Assembly: GCA_016191305.1 (NCBI GenBank)
Contig: JACPOX010000105.1
Span: 1 to 16,254, forward strand
From: Legionella longbeachae
Lineage (GTDB): Bacteria > Pseudomonadota > Gammaproteobacteria > Legionellales > Legionellaceae
Length of the DNA stretch: 16,254 nucleotides
Reading direction: 5' to 3'
Below the pieces are notes generated by a model. That model was not told the origin of the DNA, searched no databases, and saw nothing but the letters and a program-made list of their open reading frames with translations. Positions 1-5,978 of this stretch are shown here, piece by piece; the stretch's first letter is position 1, and each line of letters opens with the position of its first letter. A program made the position numbers and the translations under genes.

Positions 1-783
1 CATAAAACAGTTTGCAAATTTCTGTGCATTGTCTAAATCAAATAAACCATTTTCATTTTTAAAAAGTGCTAAACCATGGATCATAATAAAATTTTTCGCT
101 GTTGCATTGGATGGACCAGCTATTAATGGTAAAGACGCTTTATTCAAAGTGCTCTGATTAGCTAGTTTTTCAAACCATATCTGATCGCGATTTTCGGTTG
201 GTAAAATAAAAAAACGAGCTTTTCCTGATACACATCCGCTAGCCAATTTTTTCTTTTCTATTAAATCAATATCTGTTTTAGTTTCAATGCCATAGGTTAT
301 GGCTAATTTTTCTTGACGTAAGTCGCGTATGCCAATTTCGTCGGAGGTGGGCGAAATATAGGTCTTGCATTGTAGATGATTAATATTTTTTTTATTCGTT
401 TCAAACATGTCATATATAAATGCCATGCCATCAATTGATTTCATTAATGATAAAAATTCATGAGATGTGTTAATTTTAGATTCTTTTAGACAGCTATCGA
501 TTGTTGTCAAAAGCAATTGCCGACCATTGGGGTCCTTATCTAAAAACTCATATTCATATTGAGGTAAAAGGGCACCAACAAATTTATCGCCAGAACAATG
601 CTGCATAGCCAGACTGCTTAATTTGGGCGTTAGCCCTAATTTTTCTTGATTGATTAATTCGGACAATACATCCTGATGAAGTTGATGAGCTATAGTTGTT
701 AAAATTTCTTTAATATTATGATCATTTAATGCCTGTTCTAACATTGCTAAAGCAATGCAACCATCTAATTTGGTATAACTCAT
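1..783 (-). CDS. Unrecognised protein, C-terminus beyond the window (candidate effector)
   Basis: The minus strand is open for 261 codons from an ATG at 783-781 to the left edge without a stop, so only the N-terminal part is present. It begins MSYTKLDGCIALAMLEQ and is soluble and mostly helical, with no signal peptide or membrane segment. A weak TGGA Shine-Dalgarno precedes the ATG. Near residues 220-235 it carries SLPLIAGPSNATAKNF. From memory, stretches of this kind (L-P-x-I/V-A-G-P-S-x-x-T/A) recur in several Legionella proteins of unknown function and proposed effectors, but I cannot confirm a family. No catalytic motif is evident. It is transcribed away from the GIY-YIG element. The reading frame is sure; the function is unknown. 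Confidence 0.75.
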   Translation of the reverse strand, partial: MSYTKLDGCIALAMLEQALNDHNIKEILTTIAHQLHQDVLSELINQEKLGLTPKLSSLAMQHCSGDKFVGALLPQYEYEFLDKDPNGRQLLLTTIDSCLKESKINTSHEFLSLMKSIDGMAFIYDMFETNKKNINHLQCKTYISPTSDEIGIRDLRQEKLAITYGIETKTDIDLIEKKKLASGCVSGKARFFILPTENRDQIWFEKLANQSTLNKASLPLIAGPSNATAKNFIMIHGLALFKNENGLFDLDNAQKFANCFM

Positions 784-949
784 TTTTTTCCAGATAACTT
801 GTTATTATTATTAATTATTATTTTAACTTATATTGGATTGTAGTTCTAATGGATAAAGAACGTATGGAAGGAATGACAAGCAGCCAAGATGTATGATATT
901 TGTTGAAGTCTGAAGCATCTTCTTACTACAATAAAGAAGACAAAATGAT

Positions 950-973
950 CTAGGTGCAATAACTTACACCTAG
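950..973. repeat. Short perfect hairpin left of the GIY-YIG element
   Basis: CTAGGTG (950-956) and CACCTAG (967-973) are perfect 7-bp arms around a 10-nt loop, 7 bp outside the left terminal repeat. No T-run follows, so an intrinsic terminator is unlikely. It may be an outer part of the insertion or just local structure. The rest of 784-949 is AT-rich leader of the leftmost gene, with no other feature that I can see. Confidence 0.4.
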
Positions 974-980
974 TCTATTA

Positions 981-1040
981 GGCTCGACTTTATGAAAAAT
1001 CCCACCTGCCGAATCCCCGCGGCGAAGACCGCGGGGTCCA
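981..1040. repeat. Left terminal inverted repeat with internal GC hairpin
   Basis: This arm pairs with 1597-1656 with mismatches only at 982/1655 and 1005/1632. Inside it, CCCCGCGG and CCGCGGGG (around 1015-1036) form a perfect 8-bp stem with a 6-nt CGAAGA loop. The arm can therefore fold alone as well as pair with its partner. Confidence 0.9.
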
Positions 1041-1206
1041 GGTCAATATTCAATATAAGCAATAGGCTTTAACTAAACCCTTTCTCCATAAGCAATTAAG
1101 CAGCTAGCGATAATTTATAGATCAATTGCTCCATATATTGCTCCCTGAATTTTACAATTTCATCATTATTAGCTGATTAATGTAAATATCGTCTGTTATA
1201 ATTTCC

Positions 1207-1275
1207 GTTGTCAACGCCGTAACTCCCTTATGTTTTAGACGACTACAGGATAATAATTTTTTCTGCGTTGACAAC
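1207..1275. repeat. Internal 11-bp inverted repeat upstream of the GIY-YIG gene
   Basis: GTTGTCAACGC (1207-1217) is the exact reverse complement of GCGTTGACAAC (1265-1275), with 47 bp between. It lies in the leader of the nuclease gene, inside the terminal repeats, and could be a nuclease or regulator target or an RNA stem. TTGACA occurs within the right arm (1268-1273), but no correctly spaced -10 follows. The rest of 1041-1304 shows no other gene. Confidence 0.6.
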
Positions 1276-1304
1276 CCCTATAACGGATATTTAGGCAGGT
1301 CCAA

Positions 1305-1595
1305 ATGAAAGACAGCTACGTATATATTCTCGCGAGCCAGAGAAATGGCACATTGTACATCGGTTTGACATCAGATTTGATAAAGCGTATTTGGGAACAT
1401 AAAAACAAATGTGTACCTGGATTTACCGCAAAGTATGATGTCCATATGCTTGTATACTATGAAATTTATGGTGACATAACCTTGGCTGCTGCTAGAGAAA
1501 AAAGATTAAAAGAATGGAAGCGACGATGGAAAATAGATCTTATTCAAAAAATGAATCCTGATTGGAAGGATTTATACCAAGACATAATTCAGTGA
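1305..1595 (+). CDS. Small GIY-YIG nuclease (UPF0213/YhbQ-like)
   Basis: This is a 96-residue protein, the usual size of single-domain GIY-YIG proteins. The family signature is visible as YVYIL (5-9) and LYIG (17-20), followed by R28 and H32 in the first helix, the AREKRLKEW segment (63-71) with likely metal-binding E65, and N84 near the C-terminus. Such proteins are predicted or shown to cleave DNA with a divalent metal. An AGG at about 1297-1299 precedes the ATG. The gene is the only cargo of the inverted-repeat element and ends one base before its right arm, which suggests that the nuclease recognises or maintains the repeats. That link is inference; a host DNA-repair role as proposed for YhbQ is the alternative. 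Confidence 0.88.
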   Translation: MKDSYVYILASQRNGTLYIGLTSDLIKRIWEHKNKCVPGFTAKYDVHMLVYYEIYGDITLAAAREKRLKEWKRRWKIDLIQKMNPDWKDLYQDIIQ

Positions 1596-1596
1596 A

Positions 1597-1656
1597 TGGA
1601 CCCCGCGGTCTTCGCCGCGGGGATTCGGCAGATGGGATTTTTCATAAAGTCGAGTC
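1597..1656. repeat. Right terminal inverted repeat with internal GC hairpin
   Basis: This is the reverse complement of 981-1040 with two mismatches. It contains the same CCCCGCGG/CCGCGGGG stem (about 1601-1622). It starts one base after the nuclease stop and ends 4 bp past the stop of the oppositely oriented AraC-type gene, so its hairpin could act as a bidirectional transcription stop. Confidence 0.9.
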
Positions 1657-1660
1657 AGGG

Positions 1661-2512
1661 CTACTTTAACAATAACCAGCATTCAGTTATTAATTCTGTT
1701 TCAGCAACTTCATGATCAAAGTTGTAATAACAAAAAATGCAAGGTAAATCTTCTAACTCTTCTCCAGACTTAGGCAACCAATCACGATATAATCCATAGA
1801 TTGTGTCTCCAATGTTCGCGCGAGAACCATTATGTATGGCTGTTGCATAACGGCCTGCGGGCAATCTTTTTTCAACGATGTCTCCTTCCAGTTTTAACTG
1901 CTCTGGTATCGTTATGCCAAGATCAAAGCGAAATTCTGCTGCTGGAGTTGTTTTGGGATCATCATAGCCAAAGCCAAAAGCTTCTCCAGCTTTAGGTTTC
2001 AGGTTGATTGGTTGTGCCTTAGCCCAGTTAATTAATTTGTTGACGCTTTCTCCTACTTTTTCGGGATCACCATAATGTTCTAATACCGCTAGGCGCCTTG
2101 CTTTAATATTTTTGATAGTAACGTTCATTATTATTTCACCGTGTTTGGGCAAACAATACGGAGGCTGTTCCCATGCTTGCCAGCTTGATTTCGCTCTAAA
2201 CTCACTTGGTGTAAGGCCGCAAGTTTGTTTAAATGCTCGCGTAAATGATTCATGTGATTCAAACCCCGCATTAATTGCAATTTCAATAATCGATTTCTCT
2301 TTATTAACAATCAATTGATGGGCCCCTCGTTTTAAACGCAGCCAACGAATGTAATGCAGTAAAGATAAACCAGTATAAGCGGTAAATAAGCGATGAAAAT
2401 GATATTTTGAGAAGCATGCTACTTCGCTCAATTGGCTTAGATTGAGTTTTTCATTATCAAGGTTCTTACCAATAAACTCGATTACTTTTTTTAATTGACG
2501 TTCATAGTTCAT
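1661..2512 (-). CDS. AraC-family regulator with C-terminal GyrI-like ligand-binding domain
   Basis: This 283-residue protein has two parts. Residues 1-107 are an AraC/XylS DNA-binding domain with two helix-turn-helices; the second carries the family signature IIEIAINAGFESHESFTRAF followed by K-Q-T and GLTPSEFR. Residues 128-283 (from MNVTIKNIKARRLAVLEHYG) form a GyrI-like/SbmC-like domain that in relatives binds small hydrophobic compounds, ending in the typical ITECWLLLK strand. The order resembles Rob-type stress and multidrug regulators of normal length. The start is preceded by a weak AGAAAA. It faces the nuclease element tail to tail and lies 116 bp downstream of the XRE-cupin gene on the same strand. 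The target genes are not evident; no efflux gene is adjacent. Confidence 0.9.
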   Translation of the reverse strand: MNYERQLKKVIEFIGKNLDNEKLNLSQLSEVACFSKYHFHRLFTAYTGLSLLHYIRWLRLKRGAHQLIVNKEKSIIEIAINAGFESHESFTRAFKQTCGLTPSEFRAKSSWQAWEQPPYCLPKHGEIIMNVTIKNIKARRLAVLEHYGDPEKVGESVNKLINWAKAQPINLKPKAGEAFGFGYDDPKTTPAAEFRFDLGITIPEQLKLEGDIVEKRLPAGRYATAIHNGSRANIGDTIYGLYRDWLPKSGEELEDLPCIFCYYNFDHEVAETELITECWLLLK

Positions 2513-2546
2513 TTTTTCTCAATTTTCAAATTAATGCTTTATTACA

Positions 2547-2567
2547 GAAACAAGGTTAGTTTGTTTC
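2547..2567. promoter_or_regulatory. Inverted repeat upstream of the AraC-type gene (possible operator)
   Basis: GAAACAA (2547-2553) and TTGTTTC (2561-2567) are perfect 7-bp arms with a 7-bp centre, 35-55 bp upstream of the AraC-type start. The position fits an operator or promoter element. AraC proteins more often bind direct repeats, and the short AT-rich stem is unlikely to terminate transcription, so the function is uncertain. Confidence 0.35.
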
Positions 2568-2628
2568 AGAATCTTTTATTTGACCATTATTGCTAAGATT
2601 AGCTGGTATCAGAGTTGAGATTAGCTAA

Positions 2629-3207
2629 TCAGTTTGCAGGTAAATTGGTTTCAGGATAATGGATAATATCGTGAAATATGGCTACTTCGGACATAAGATT
2701 CCGATAGCCATGTGGTTGGTTCGCATTAAATCTAATACCTTCCCCATTTGAAAGCGCACACCAAGTTCCATCCACTAAAACTTCCATCCTGCCTTCAATA
2801 ACCACGACATGTTCAATAACTCCATCATTATGAGAAGGTGAAAAATGTTCACAGCCTGGAAGTAATTCAATGACAAATAGCTCAAATTTTAACTGTTGAT
2901 CAAATGGAAAAAGAGGTAATACGCGAATTTTTTGGTCATCAGGATGAATGCTTTTAACTTTACCAGTACGAAAAACAGCTTCGCTGGATGCTGTGTTAAT
3001 CTCCTCAATAAAGGAAGAAAAAGAAGTCTCAAAACCATTGGCTATTTTCCATAAAGTAGAAATCGTCGGACTTGATTCTTCTCGTTCTATTTGGCCTAAC
3101 ATCGCTTTGCTAACACCAGTAGCAAGAGCTGTTTTATCTAAACTCCAGCCTTTTTTTTGTCGTAATTCTTTGAGGGTTGTTGCAATGTGTTTGTATATAT
3201 TTTCCAC
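2629..3207 (-). CDS. XRE-family regulator with cupin sensor domain
   Basis: This is a 192-residue protein. Residues about 8-65 are an XRE/Cro-type helix-turn-helix (LKELRQKKGWSLDKTA, then GVSKAMLGQIEREESSPTI). Residues about 110-180 are a small cupin barrel (FSPSHNDGVIEHVVVIEGRMEV ending in GIRFNANQPHGYRN), an architecture shared with SutR/PuuR-type regulators in which the cupin is thought to sense a ligand. The start codon is GTG (3207-3205), without a strong Shine-Dalgarno; no upstream ATG is available in frame. It is divergent from the ybaK/alaX-like operon, and two matching palindromes lie between them. The likely role is autoregulation plus control of the editing operon. The cupin histidines H125 and H165 are visible, but whether a metal or another ligand is bound is unknown. 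Confidence 0.9.
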   Translation of the reverse strand: MENIYKHIATTLKELRQKKGWSLDKTALATGVSKAMLGQIEREESSPTISTLWKIANGFETSFSSFIEEINTASSEAVFRTGKVKSIHPDDQKIRVLPLFPFDQQLKFELFVIELLPGCEHFSPSHNDGVIEHVVVIEGRMEVLVDGTWCALSNGEGIRFNANQPHGYRNLMSEVAIFHDIIHYPETNLPAN

Positions 3208-3224
3208 AATATTCTTATAAATGC

Positions 3225-3253
3225 TTGTGCGTTATGGCGCACAATGGTAACAT
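3225..3253 (+). promoter_or_regulatory. Candidate promoter of the ybaK/alaX-like operon
   Basis: TTGTGC (3225-3230) and TAACAT (3248-3253) are separated by 17 bp, placing transcription start near 3260, about 55 bp before the ybaK ATG. Operator 1 overlaps the -35 and spacer. The boxes are only moderate matches to the sigma-70 consensus. Confidence 0.4.
3226..3243. promoter_or_regulatory. Operator palindrome 1
   Basis: TGTGCGTTATGGCGCACA is an 18-bp imperfect palindrome. It differs from the second site (3261-3278) at three positions, and the two centres are 35 bp apart. Two near-identical palindromes in one short divergent spacer next to an XRE regulator are strong evidence for its binding sites. 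Confidence 0.75.
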
Positions 3254-3258
3254 GAGCT

Positions 3259-3287
3259 ATTATGCGTTATAACGCACAAATTGTAAA
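3259..3287 (-). promoter_or_regulatory. Candidate promoter of the XRE-cupin gene
   Basis: On the minus strand TTTACA (3287-3282) and CATAAT (3264-3259) are 17 bp apart, a good sigma-70 match. Start of transcription is expected near 3252, about 45 bp before the GTG. Operator 2 fills the spacer and touches the -10, which fits autorepression. Confidence 0.5.
3261..3278. promoter_or_regulatory. Operator palindrome 2
   Basis: TATGCGTTATAACGCACA contains the perfect 14-bp palindrome TGCGTTATAACGCA (3263-3276). It aligns with 3226-3243, giving a shared core GCGTTATRRCGCACA. It lies inside the predicted promoter of the XRE-cupin gene and just downstream of the predicted start of the ybaK transcript. 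Confidence 0.75.
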
Positions 3288-3314
3288 TCCTTAAACCTTA
3301 ATCGGAGTTTTTGA

Positions 3315-3806
3315 ATGTCTAATGAAAATAAAACATTAAGCAAGAGTGCGCAAAGTGTACAGCAAGCCCTAGCTGAAAAGGGCTTGGTTTTTGAAGTCAT
3401 TGAACTTTCTTCAAGCACCCGCACAGCCAATGATGCTGCAAACAGCATAGGCTGTGATGTAGCACAAATTATGAAGTCATTATTGTTTCGCACTGCAAAG
3501 ACAAATCAGCCTGTCCTTGTATTGGCTAGCGGTAGCAATCGTGTGAACGAGAAGATGATTGAACAACGGGTAGGCGAAAAAATTATTAAAGCCGATGCTA
3601 ATTTTACTCGCGAGATAACTGGATTTGCTATTGGTGGTGTTCCTCCTATCGGGCATAAACAAACGATCACTCATATCTTTATAGATGAAGATTTACTGCA
3701 ACATAATATTCTATGGGCTGCTGCTGGGACCCCAAATGCAGTTTTTAGTTTGAGTTCTAAAGAAATTGAAACTTTAACTCATGGGCAGGTAATTGCTATT
3801 AAGTAG
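3315..3806 (+). CDS. ybaK: YbaK/EbsC-family aminoacyl-tRNA deacylase
   Basis: This 163-residue protein matches the single-domain YbaK/ProX family, which hydrolyses mischarged tRNAs in trans; Cys-tRNA(Pro) is the classical substrate. Visible family marks are TRTANDAANSIG followed by QIMKSLLF with the conserved lysine K54, the glycine-rich GFAIGGVPPIGHK (about 103-115), and WAAAGTPNAVFSL near the C-terminus. GGAG at 3304-3307 sits 7 nt before the ATG. It is the first gene of a two-gene unit with the AlaX-like gene starting 8 nt after its stop, so two editing activities are probably made together under the XRE-cupin regulator. The exact substrate (Cys, Ala, Ser or another misacylated tRNA) cannot be read from sequence. 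Confidence 0.9.
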   Translation: MSNENKTLSKSAQSVQQALAEKGLVFEVIELSSSTRTANDAANSIGCDVAQIMKSLLFRTAKTNQPVLVLASGSNRVNEKMIEQRVGEKIIKADANFTREITGFAIGGVPPIGHKQTITHIFIDEDLLQHNILWAAAGTPNAVFSLSSKEIETLTHGQVIAIK

Positions 3807-3813
3807 GTTTAAT

Positions 3814-4461
3814 ATGCGAAAAATATTTTGGGATAATCCGTATCAATCTCGATTAGAAACTAGGGTTGTTTCAGTTGATAATAATCGAATTTTATTTGAA
3901 GAAACTATAGCCTTTTCTTTTTCAGGTGGACAAGAAAGTGATAAAGCTTATGTAAATGGGCTTGATGTGATTCATTCCGAGATACAGGGAAATCTCATTT
4001 ACTATACACTTCCAGATGGTCATAGTTTGATGCCTAATGAATCTGTTCTCATGGAAATAGCATGGCCACGACGATATAGGCTTATGCGTTTACACTTTGC
4101 TGCGGAACTGATTCTTGAACTCGTAACACGCAAACTTAATCTTGAAAAAATAGGGGCCCATATTGCAGAAACCAAGGCTAGAATAGATTTTTTCTATAAT
4201 AAAAATATCTCTTACCTATTTGAAGATTTATTGAATAATTACAATGAGATCATACACAAAAATTTAATGATTAATACGGCGTTTAGTGATATCCAAAAGC
4301 AAAGGCGTTTTTGGCAGATTGAAGGATTTTCTAAAGTAGCTTGTGGTGGCACACATGTTAGAAGCACAACAGAGGTTGGTTTTATTAGTCTTAAAAGAAT
4401 TAATATCGGGAGTAGCAAAGAACGTATCGAAATTAAATTGCTCGACGATAATTTGGGTTAA
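3814..4461 (+). CDS. AlaX-like alanyl-tRNA editing protein with altered zinc site
   Basis: The start chosen is the ATG at 3814, with AGG at 3805-3807 six bases ahead; a TTG at 3793 in the same frame overlaps ybaK and lacks a ribosome site. The 215-residue product matches free-standing AlaX proteins, which clear Ser- or Gly-mischarged tRNA(Ala). It shows FSGGQESDKAYV (family GGQxxD), the helix LHFAAELILEL, CGGTHVRSTTEVG (C177, H181) and SSKERIEIKL, matching the usual GKxxxRI strand. In the family, zinc is held by HxxxH plus CxxxH; here the first motif is H94-x3-E98, so one histidine is replaced by glutamate. The protein may bind metal differently or have another acyl specificity. It is probably co-transcribed with ybaK. 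Confidence 0.85.
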   Translation: MRKIFWDNPYQSRLETRVVSVDNNRILFEETIAFSFSGGQESDKAYVNGLDVIHSEIQGNLIYYTLPDGHSLMPNESVLMEIAWPRRYRLMRLHFAAELILELVTRKLNLEKIGAHIAETKARIDFFYNKNISYLFEDLLNNYNEIIHKNLMINTAFSDIQKQRRFWQIEGFSKVACGGTHVRSTTEVGFISLKRINIGSSKERIEIKLLDDNLG

Positions 4462-4557
4462 ATTAATTTAGTCTTGTCCAGGTTAATTTTTTTAGCATGT
4501 ACAAGTAGTTTGGATCTAAAGTCGAGTTAAACCTAAACTAAAAATAAGAAATTATCC

Positions 4558-4588
4558 TTGACTCTTACCTTACGTGATAGTTTAAAAT
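4558..4588 (+). promoter_or_regulatory. MerR-type promoter (19-bp spacer) for the MerR-QueF gene
   Basis: TTGACT (4558-4563) and TAAAAT (4583-4588) are 19 bp apart, the over-long spacing typical of promoters remodelled by MerR-family activators. The spacer region carries an imperfect dyad centred on 4571 (ACT...AGT arms, 7 of 10 positions paired). AGAGGAAG (4597-4604) then precedes the ATG at 4610. This supports self-activation by the encoded MerR domain. The remainder of 4462-4557 shows nothing but AT-rich spacer. Confidence 0.6.
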
Positions 4589-4609
4589 CTACACAAAGAG
4601 GAAGTCTTT

Positions 4610-5860
4610 ATGAAATTTTATAAAATAAAAGAACTGAGTAAATTAACATCAACCACGGTTAGAATGATCCAGTTCTACGATGAAATTGATCTGCTCAAGC
4701 CAACGAAACGTTCTAATGCTGGTTATCGCCTGTACTCAGAAGAAGACTTAGTATGTTTACAGCAAATTATCACCCTGAAATATCTCGGACTTTCTTTAAC
4801 TGACATCAAAAATATCGTGAAAGCCCCTGAGTTTGATGTGCTGAAATCATTACATATACAGGCACAAGTCTTATCTGATAATGCAATAAAAATTCAAGAG
4901 GCCGCTAAGCTTTTGAAGTATATAGCTGCACAAATTGAAGCGGGACAAATAATTAATTGGGAAAGTACATCGATTATTACTAAAATTTTGGAGATGAATA
5001 CAATGAATGATACGGTTCTACAAAAATATCAAAGCCAGGCCGTGGGGTCCGAGCTTGGGAAAAAAACAGAATATGATCAATCCTATAATCCCGAGAGGTT
5101 GTATCCCATTCCTCGGGCAGGCAAACGCAAAGAAATCGGAGTCGATCCTAATAAATTACCTTTTTTAGGATTTGATTGCTGGAATCATTATGAAGTTTCA
5201 TGGCTGAATGATAAAGGAAAACCGATTGTTGCTATGGCGGAAATTTACTATGACTGTGCCTCTCCATTTATTATAGAATCAAAATCATTAAAACTTTATT
5301 TTAATTCATTTAATAACTCTACATTTAAAACGATTATTGATGTTGAAAAGACAATTCAAAAAGATCTTGAGCAAGCCATTGATTCACCAGTGACTGTTAT
5401 CATAAATCAGTTAGGACATTCTAATATTGGATCAGTCTACGAAAAATTTGAAGGAGAATGTATTGACGATCTCGACGTCACATGCACGAAATATTCGGTA
5501 GAGCCAAGTTATCTTACTACTAGTGATGATTTAGTTAATGAGATCTTATATTCTGATTTATTGAAATCTAATTGTCTTGTTACCAACCAACCTGATTGGG
5601 GTAGCGTGCAAATCATTTATACAGGAAATAAAATTAATCGAGAGGGCTTATTACAATATTTGGTTTCATTTCGTAATCATAACGAATTTCATGAACAATG
5701 TATTGAAAGAATTTTTGTTGACATCATGAACTATTGCAAGCCAAGTGAATTGACTATCTATGGTCGCTACACTCGACGAGGTGGACTTGATATCAATCCT
5801 TATCGATCAACAAAAAACGTAGATTTTAAAAACTTAAACTATCGGTTGATAAGGCAATAA
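4610..5860 (+). CDS. queF: MerR-type DNA-binding domain fused to QueF (preQ0 reductase)
   Basis: This is a single open frame of 416 codons. Residues 1-70 are a MerR winged helix-turn-helix ([33 protein letters not shown]), and about 75-115 is the dimerisation helix. From M132 the sequence is a full-length QueF of the long E. coli type (285 versus about 282 residues), the NADPH-dependent reductase that turns preQ0 into preQ1 in queuosine biosynthesis. Its marks are complete: [21 protein letters not shown]; the NADPH motif [13 protein letters not shown] (223-235); [14 protein letters not shown] with nucleophile C322 and D329; [12 protein letters not shown] with H361/E362; and [12 protein letters not shown]. 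No stop separates the parts. Translation may give the fusion, a separate QueF from the internal ATG, or both. If the fusion is real, the enzyme domain would be an attractive preQ0 sensor for its own promoter; that is inference. Confidence 0.9.
   Translation: MKFYKIKELSKLTSTTVRMIQFYDEIDLLKPTKRSNAGYRLYSEEDLVCLQQIITLKYLGLSLTDIKNIVKAPEFDVLKSLHIQAQVLSDNAIKIQEAAKLLKYIAAQIEAGQIINWESTSIITKILEMNTMNDTVLQKYQSQAVGSELGKKTEYDQSYNPERLYPIPRAGKRKEIGVDPNKLPFLGFDCWNHYEVSWLNDKGKPIVAMAEIYYDCASPFIIESKSLKLYFNSFNNSTFKTIIDVEKTIQKDLEQAIDSPVTVIINQLGHSNIGSVYEKFEGECIDDLDVTCTKYSVEPSYLTTSDDLVNEILYSDLLKSNCLVTNQPDWGSVQIIYTGNKINREGLLQYLVSFRNHNEFHEQCIERIFVDIMNYCKPSELTIYGRYTRRGGLDINPYRSTKNVDFKNLNYRLIRQ
4990..5005 (+). promoter_or_regulatory. 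Internal ribosome binding site and ATG at the QueF boundary
   Basis: GGAG (4990-4993) is 9 nt before ATG 5003-5005, which is codon 132 and matches the expected N-terminus of a stand-alone QueF. Another ATG (4994-4996) is too close to the GGAG. A separate 285-residue QueF could therefore be made from the same mRNA, in frame with the MerR domain. Confidence 0.5.
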
Positions 5861-5876
5861 TTGCGCATATACAAGT

Positions 5877-5905
5877 TTGCTTACATTTCTAATATTTGCT
5901 ATTAT
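5877..5905 (+). promoter_or_regulatory. Promoter of the guanidine-riboswitch operon
   Basis: TTGCTT (5877-5882) and TATTAT (5900-5905) are 17 bp apart, a good sigma-70 match. Transcription would begin near 5911, exactly at the first riboswitch stem. Confidence 0.65.
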
Positions 5906-5910
5906 TTTAT

Positions 5911-5978
5911 CTAACAGAGACGACTCTGTTAGGTTTTCATTCATCGAGGACGACCTCATTTTTTTAATGAGGTGCTCT
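5911..5978 (+). promoter_or_regulatory. Guanidine-II (mini-ykkC) riboswitch with anti-Shine-Dalgarno switch
   Basis: Two hairpins with ACGA loops are seen: P1 CTAACAGAG-ACGA-CTCTGTTAG (5911-5932, a perfect 9-bp stem) and P2 GAGG-ACGA-CCTC (5946-5957). Paired ACGR-loop hairpins are the hallmark of the guanidine-II class, and the downstream gene is a Gdx/SugE exporter, its classical target. The switch can be read directly: CCTCATT (5954-5960) pairs perfectly with AATGAGG (5966-5972), which contains the Shine-Dalgarno GAGG six bases before ATG 5979. Guanidine-stabilised P2 uses the CCTC and would free the ribosome site, so translation should switch on with ligand. Confidence 0.93.

Larger units (their letters stand above)
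981..1656. mobile_element. GIY-YIG nuclease element bounded by 60-bp inverted repeats
   Basis: Two 60-bp arms (981-1040 and 1597-1656) are inverted copies with only two mismatches. They enclose a single small GIY-YIG nuclease gene whose stop codon lies one base before the right arm. The right arm ends 4 bp past the stop of the AraC-type gene, so the unit fills exactly the space between neighbours. The arms and their GC-rich cores are far richer in G+C than the surroundings. No transposase is present and I found no clear target-site duplication, so mobility is inferred from architecture. Alternatives are a RAYT/REP-like palindromic repeat system or a homing-type cassette. Confidence 0.55.

Noticed and set aside
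981..1656. Target-site duplication flanking the inverted-repeat element
   Set aside because: The flanks CTATTA and AGGGCT share nothing convincing; no duplication can be claimed.
3793..3813. TTG start for the AlaX-like gene
   Set aside because: It overlaps the end of ybaK and has no ribosome site; ATG 3814 has AGG at a suitable distance and gives the family N-terminus.
4517..4527. Copy of the outer 11 bp of the GIY-YIG element arm (TAAAGTCGAGT)
   Set aside because: Only 11 bp are shared, with no extension on either side; probably chance or at most an unprovable remnant.
5877..5978. Upstream in-frame extension of the SMR gene starting at 5877
   Set aside because: It would translate through the -35/-10 promoter and both riboswitch hairpins; the SMR family start and the GAGG site fix the ATG at 5979.
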